Part shown: positions 58,928 to 64,000 of the stretch, piece after piece
Position numbering within the stretch: the first letter of the stretch is position 1
Layout of the letters: the number at the start of each line of letters is the position of its first letter
Origin: Zanthoxylum bungeanum
Lineage: Eukaryota > Streptophyta > Magnoliopsida > Sapindales > Rutaceae
Direction: 5' to 3'
Length of the DNA: 64,000 nt
Assembly: GCA_019454045.1 (NCBI GenBank)
Contig: SKCR01034825.1
Location: 84,406-148,405, forward strand
The notes under the pieces: model-generated
Seen by the model: the letters and a program-made list of their open reading frames with translations, nothing else
The model's database searches: none
Told to the model about the DNA's origin: nothing
Position numbers and translations under genes: made by a program

Positions 58928-61900
58928 CTAAGTTTTAAGTCGTCGGCTAGAAGTGATTGCTCGAACGTTATGCTGAATCTGAAAGTGTGACACTTTCTTT
59001 TTGTCGCTCCAACGGTTCTCCCAATAGTGCTTGACACGCTGACTGTTAACCTTGAATATGTTGTTTGTGTTGGGATCCAGTAATTCAACAGCTCCATAAG
59101 GTAAAACCTGAGTGATCACAAATGGACCTGACCACCTTGATTTCAACTTTCCAGGGAAAAGTTTCAACCTCGAATTGTATAACAACACCTGTTGCCTTGG
59201 TTTCAACTGTCTGTGCACTATTTTTAGGTCATGCCATTTCTTGGTCTTTTCCTTGTACAATTTGCATTCTCATAAGCTTGTAGGCGAAATTCCTCCAATT
59301 CATTGAGTTGATGAAGTCTTTTTTCCTGCAGCTTGTAGATCAAAATTCAACTTCTTCAGTGCCCAGTACGCCTTTTGTTCAAGCTCAACTGGCAGATGGC
59401 ATGCTTTCCCAAACACCAATTGATATGGGGACATACCAATGGGTGTCTTGTAAGCTGTATGGTAGGCCCATAATGCATCATCTATTTTGTTGACCAGTCC
59501 ATCATTGTTTGATCCAACGGTTCTTTCCAAGATTCTTTTCATTTCCTGTTTGAAACTTCAACTTGCCCATTTGACTGTGGATGGTAAGTTGTGGCACCTT
59601 GTGAGTAACTCCGTATTTGGATAGGAGTGCATCAAAATATCTGTTGCAGAAATGAGAGCCACCATCACTGATGATTGCACGAGGTGTCCGAACCGAGTAA
59701 AATATTCTTCTTCAAGAATTTGATCACCACTTTGAATCATTGGATGGTAGTGCAATTGCTTCAACCCATTTTGAGACGTATCTAGCAGCAACCAAGATGT
59801 ATAGGTTTCCAAATGATGGAACAAAGGGTCTCATGAAATCAATTCCCCATACATCGAATAACCCACTTCCATAATATTTTGCAATGGTCCTTCATTTCTC
59901 CTCGAAATATTTCCATTCTCTGACATCTGTCACATTGAATAACAAACAAGTGAGCATCTTTAAAAATAGTGGGCCAGAACAAACCTGATTGAAGGACTTT
60001 AGCTGCATTTTTATTTCCACTGAAATGTCCGCCGTATGATGATGAATGACAGTGCTGCAAAACACTTTTGACTTCTTCCTGTGGAACACATCGTCTCAGT
60101 AATTAATCAGCACATCGTTTGAATAGGTACGGCTCATCCCAAACATAATGTTTAACTTCTTTGAAGAATTTCTTCCGTTGCTGAGTTGTCCATTCTAACG
60201 GCCATTTTACTGACATTATGTAGTTAACATAGTCAGCATACCAAGGGATTTCCCGCTGTTTTATGGCAAACAGCTGTTCATCTGGAAAAGTTTCTTTGAT
60301 TGTTAGATCTTTGCTAGCTGTTTCTCCATTCTCAAGTCTTGATAGATGATCTGCCACTTGGTTTTCTGTTCATTTCCTGTCTCTGATCTCCACATCGAAT
60401 TCTTGCAGAATAAGTATCCAACGGATCAATCTGGGTTGGCATCTTTCTTCGAATCAAGTATTTGATTGCTGAATGATCTGTGTAGACCACCACTTTGGGA
60501 CCCAACAGATAAGAGCGGAATTTGTCAAAAGCGAACACAACTGCAAGTAACTCCTTTTCAATGGTTGTGTAGTTAAGTTGAGCTTCATTCAAAGTTCTGC
60601 TGGAGTAGTAAATGGTATGGAATATCTTTGCTTTGCGTTGTCCCAAAACTGCACTACAGCAAAATCACTAGCATCACACATTACCTCAATTGGAAGGGTC
60701 CAATCTGTGTGCTACTATGATGGGGGCAGAGACCAGCTTCTGTTTTAAGATCTCAAAAGCTTCCTGGCATTCTTTGGTGAAGTTGAAGACACTCTTTTCC
60801 ACAAGATTGCAAAGAGGTTTGCAATTTTGGAAAAGCTTTGATAAATCTCCTGTAAAAACCTGCATGTCCAAGAAAACTCAAATTCCTTTGACTGATGTTG
60901 GTGGAGGTAGTTTTTCAATTGTCTCGATCTTTGCTTTGTCTACCTCAATTCCCTTTTGTGAGATCTGGTGTCCCAGAACTATGCCTTCTGCACCATAAAT
61001 GTGGCATTCTCCCAATTGAGTATCAGGTTTGTATCTTCACACCTTTGTAATACCTGTTCAAGATTTAACAAACAATGATCAAAAGAATCTCCAAATACAG
61101 AAAAGTCATCCATAAAAACCTCCATACTCTGCTCCAGCATGTCTGAAAAGATAGCCATCATGCAACGCTGAAATGTGGCAGGAGCATTACATAATCCAAA
61201 TGGCATCCTGCGGAAAGCAAAAGTACCATAGGGACATGTAAAGGTGGTTTCTCATGATCTTCTGGGGCGATGGCAATCTGATTGTATCCTGAATATCCAT
61301 CCAGAAAATAGTAAAACTCATGTCCTGCCAATTTTCCAGCATCTGATCAATGAATGGTAGCGGAAAATGATATTTCCTTGTGGCTTTGTTCAGCTTCTTG
61401 TAGTCCATACATACTCTCCATCCAGTCAAGATCTTGTTGGGATTAGCTCATTCTTTTCATTGGTAACCACAGTAATTCCTCCTTTCTTTGGTACACATTG
61501 CATAGGACTTACCCAACTGCTGTCTGAGATAGGGTAGATGATGCCAGCATCCAACCATTTGATGATTTCTTTCTTCACAACTTCCTTCATGATTGGATTG
61601 AGTCTCCGTTGATGTTCTACTGGGGTTTATACTCATCGTTCATCAGGATCTTGTGCATGCAGAATGATGGACTAATGCCTCGAATGTCTGCTATAGTCCA
61701 GCATATGGCTTTCTTGTGCTCTCGTAATACTCTTATAACTTTTCTTCCTGCTCCAATGTTAGAGAAGATGAAATAATAACAGGTAATTCAGAAGATTTTC
61801 CAAGAAATGCATACCTGAGATGACTCGGAAGTAACTTCAGCTCCAACTGTGGTGGTTCTTCAATCGAAGGCTGATTGGTCTTTCTTCGGTAGTTCCAAAC

Positions 61901-62580
61901 TTTCAATTGGTTGTGTCACTTTGAAATGAAAAGGCTTGTCAAGATAGTTGATACATTCCAGAATTTCAAACTCAGTTTCAGTCATGTTGGTGATGCAAGC
62001 TTCAAGTTTGTCCGTAGGAACTGTATCAGTATCCTGAATGATACTATCAATAACATTAATTCTGAAACATTCTTCCTCTTTTTCTTCACTCGGGAATTCA
62101 TGGCTTTGAAAACATTGAAGTAACTTCTTGATCCTGAACTTTCATGGTCAGTTCTCTTTTTTGTACATCAATCACAGTTCGACCTGTTGCTAAGAATGGT
62201 CTCCCAAGGATGATGGAACATCTTTGTCTTCATCCATGTCAAGGATAATGAAGTCTGCTGGGAGAATGAGTTTATCAACTTGACTAGCACATCTTCAACG
62301 ACTCCTCTGGAAATGCAAGTGTTCGATCAGCAAGTTGTAGTGAAACTGAAGTAGGCATTGCTTCTCCAATTTGCAATTTCTGTAAATAGAGAAAAAGGCA
62401 TTAAATTAACACTTGCACCTAAATCACATAAAGCCTTACCGAAGTTATGTTCTCCAATGATGCAAGGAATGGTGAAACTTCCAGGATCCTTCAACTTTGG
62501 GGGAAGTTTTCTCTGAATGATGGCGCTGCATTCTTCTGATAAGCTACTGTCTCATAATCTCCCAATCTCCGTTTTCGTGA
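58928..62580 (-). pseudogene. Element D pol (Athila type): protease, RT, RNase H, integrase, broken
   Basis: From N- to C-terminus on the minus strand: protease ALCDLGASVNL near 62400-62440; linker; RT with 'WRVCMDYKKLNKATRKYHF' (about 61390), 'MPFGLCNAPATFQRCMMAIF' and the catalytic FMDDFSVF (about 61090-61115); RNase H with 'TLNEAQLNYTTIEKELLAVV'; integrase with HCHSSSYGGHFSGNK and CDRCQR (zinc residues present) and catalytic region fragments. The C-terminus is [19 protein letters not shown], ending at 58928. Many one-base indels split the frame. Better preserved than B in its zinc motif and C-terminus. Confidence 0.9.
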
Positions 62581-64000
62581 AAGAATATCTTTCATGAATT
62601 TAGTATATAGCTGGGCATTTGTTCCAAAGCTTCTGCAAAGGGATGTTGATGTGCAGCTTTTTGAAAACCTCTAAGAATCGAGCAAACTGCTGTCCAATTT
62701 GCTTTTCTGAAGACGTGAGGAAAAAGGTTGGGTGGAGTGATGTTCTTTTTCCTTAGCTTCTTTTTCATCTGTTTCTTTCTCCTCCATCTGTTTCTCTGCT
62801 TCTTTTGGAACATCTTCGATGGGTTGCTTTGATTCCAACATCTTTGTTGATTTCAGTACCACTTTTCAAAGTGATAGCTTGACATTGCTCCTTCCCTCGG
62901 TTCCTTGGATTTGGTTCTGTATTGCTGGGAAGATTTCCTGGTGGTCTGTAACTCTGAGCATTGCTAGTTGTCTAATTGATTCTCCATGCTTTGATGGAAG
63001 CAGATTGGCTTTGAAACATAGCATCATATGCTGCTTGTTGCTTTTGAACATCTCTGCAATCCAATCTTTATTTCTGGGTCTTTTTCAACTCCTGGGTTTT
63101 GTTCTGTTGCTGGAATCCAGGTGGTGGATAGTTCTTTTGCCCTGAATTGTTGCTCATGAGAAATTGGATTTCCTCCACCCTGGATTGTAGGTGTTGGAAT
63201 ATGGATTGTTTCCCTGTCTGTGTTGAAATTGTTGACATAATTCACCGTTTCTTCAAGTTGATTTTGTTTCCGGTGCTTCTCCATATGGTGAATTTGTGGT
63301 TCCAATGTTGCTTTGCATGCCGAGAGTCTCCATAAATTTGCATATTTGATCCAGTTTTACTGACTGCTATTGGCTCCAACTTCATAAATTCCAGCAATTC
63401 GTTGAATCATGCTTCTTTCTGTTGGCCAAAGAATTGTTGTTGGCCATTTCTTCGATTAGGTCCAAGCTTGATCTTCTCTTTTTCCATTAATGCTCCTCCA
63501 GCAGCAGCATCAATTGTGGTTTCATTATTCCAGAAAGTCCATTATAGAATGTTTGGACTTGAAGCCATTTGGAATCTCATGGTGAGGACATTTCCGGAGC
63601 AAATCTTTGTACCTTTCCCAAGCTTCATAGAGAGTTTTGATCTTGTTGTACAAAGGATGTGATGTCATTCCTCAGTTTTCAGTTCTGGCTGGTGGAAAGT
63701 ACTTTGCAAGAAATTTGGTGGCTAAAGTGTTCCAAGTTCTGATGGAACCTGCTGGAAGTGAATGTAGCCCAGCTTTAGCTCTGTCTTTCAAGGAGTATGG
63801 AAAAATACGCAGTCTCATTGCTTCAACAGCTTCTCGGTTGTAATTGAAAGTGCCGCAAACTTCCAGGAAGTTGCTGATGGGGGATTTAGGATCTTCAGTT
63901 GCTTTTCCCCCAAATTGCACTGATTGCTGAATCATCTGAATGCAAGTTTTGATGTCACCTGCATTGCTGGTAAAGGAGGAAGTACAATACATGAAATGAG
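62581..64000 (-). pseudogene. Element D gag (Athila type), broken, continues beyond the window
   Basis: Minus strand: 'DIKTCIQMIQQSVQFGGKAT', 'ISNFLEVCGTFNYNREAVEA', 'FPYSLKDRAKAGLHSLPAGS', 'FLAKYFPPART' (63992-63672), then the Gln/Asn-rich part (ETVNYVNNFN near 63240) and a Lys/Glu-rich part (62592-62862). Frameshifts near 63668, 63400 and 63030. The gag N-terminus is off the window. Confidence 0.88.

Larger units (their letters stand above)
53998..64000 (-). mobile_element. LOG element D: Athila-type element with gag, pol and LOG, running off the window
   Basis: Minus orientation. Visible from its 3' LTR through polypurine tract, hairpin region, LOG pseudogene, ORF3 remnant, post-pol motif, integrase, RNase H, RT, protease and gag. 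The primer site and 5' LTR are beyond 64000. It is inserted in element C. It is the one copy here that links LOG physically to an Athila gag-pol. Confidence 0.9.

Overview
The window is plant nuclear heterochromatin made almost entirely of nested LTR retrotransposons. I found no ordinary host gene. Plant origin is supported by primer-binding sites matching plant tRNA-Asp and initiator tRNA-Met, by Athila-type and Tekay-type Ty3/gypsy elements, by a TNT1-like Ty1/copia element, and by four copies of a plant cytokinin-activating LOG-type gene. A flowering plant is likely; the species is not readable from this sequence.

The main discovery is an Athila-type retrotransposon family that carries an intronless LOG gene (cytokinin riboside 5'-monophosphate phosphoribohydrolase) between the end of pol and the polypurine tract, in the sense direction. 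LOG is present in four separate element copies: A-minus (9612-10265), A-plus (17544-18200), C (about 53090-53742, start codon lost) and D (57395-58043, broken). Element D also carries gag and pol, so LOG entered a coding element downstream of pol. The two A elements are non-autonomous: they have lost nearly all of gag-pol but keep a shortened ORF1, LOG, the tRNA-Asp primer site, the polypurine tract and the LTRs. A hand count between the two intact LOG copies gives 23 synonymous and 14 non-synonymous codon differences, which suggests selection on the protein.

Layout. 1-3937: 3' part of a Tat/Retand-like element with a broken, spliced antisense ORF and an LTR. 3938-5485: AT-rich, no gene. 5486-22378: a degraded copia (copia-1) split by LOG element A-plus (6312-21616), whose 5' LTR is itself split by the very young LOG element A-minus (6540-13893, target duplication CCTAA). 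22379-25255: unclassified sequence and a roughly 754-bp tandem duplication. 25256-37813: a Tekay-like LTR split by copia-2 (26903-36843, target duplication TTTTC). 37814-41916: non-coding interior of the Tekay-like element, rearranged by an inversion. 41917-49563: Athila element B with decayed gag-pol, truncated by element C. 49564-53997: LOG element C, interrupted by element D. 53998-64000: LOG element D, running off the window with pol and gag on the minus strand.

How the parts work together: in the LOG elements the LTRs supply the promoter. A TATA box lies just downstream of paired GCGTCGCGACGC palindromes and, in A-plus, B and C, of a dense G-box/ABRE cluster. A conserved acceptor-like site after pol, and another before LOG, could allow spliced expression of the downstream genes. 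Conserved hairpins lie between LOG and the 3' LTR.
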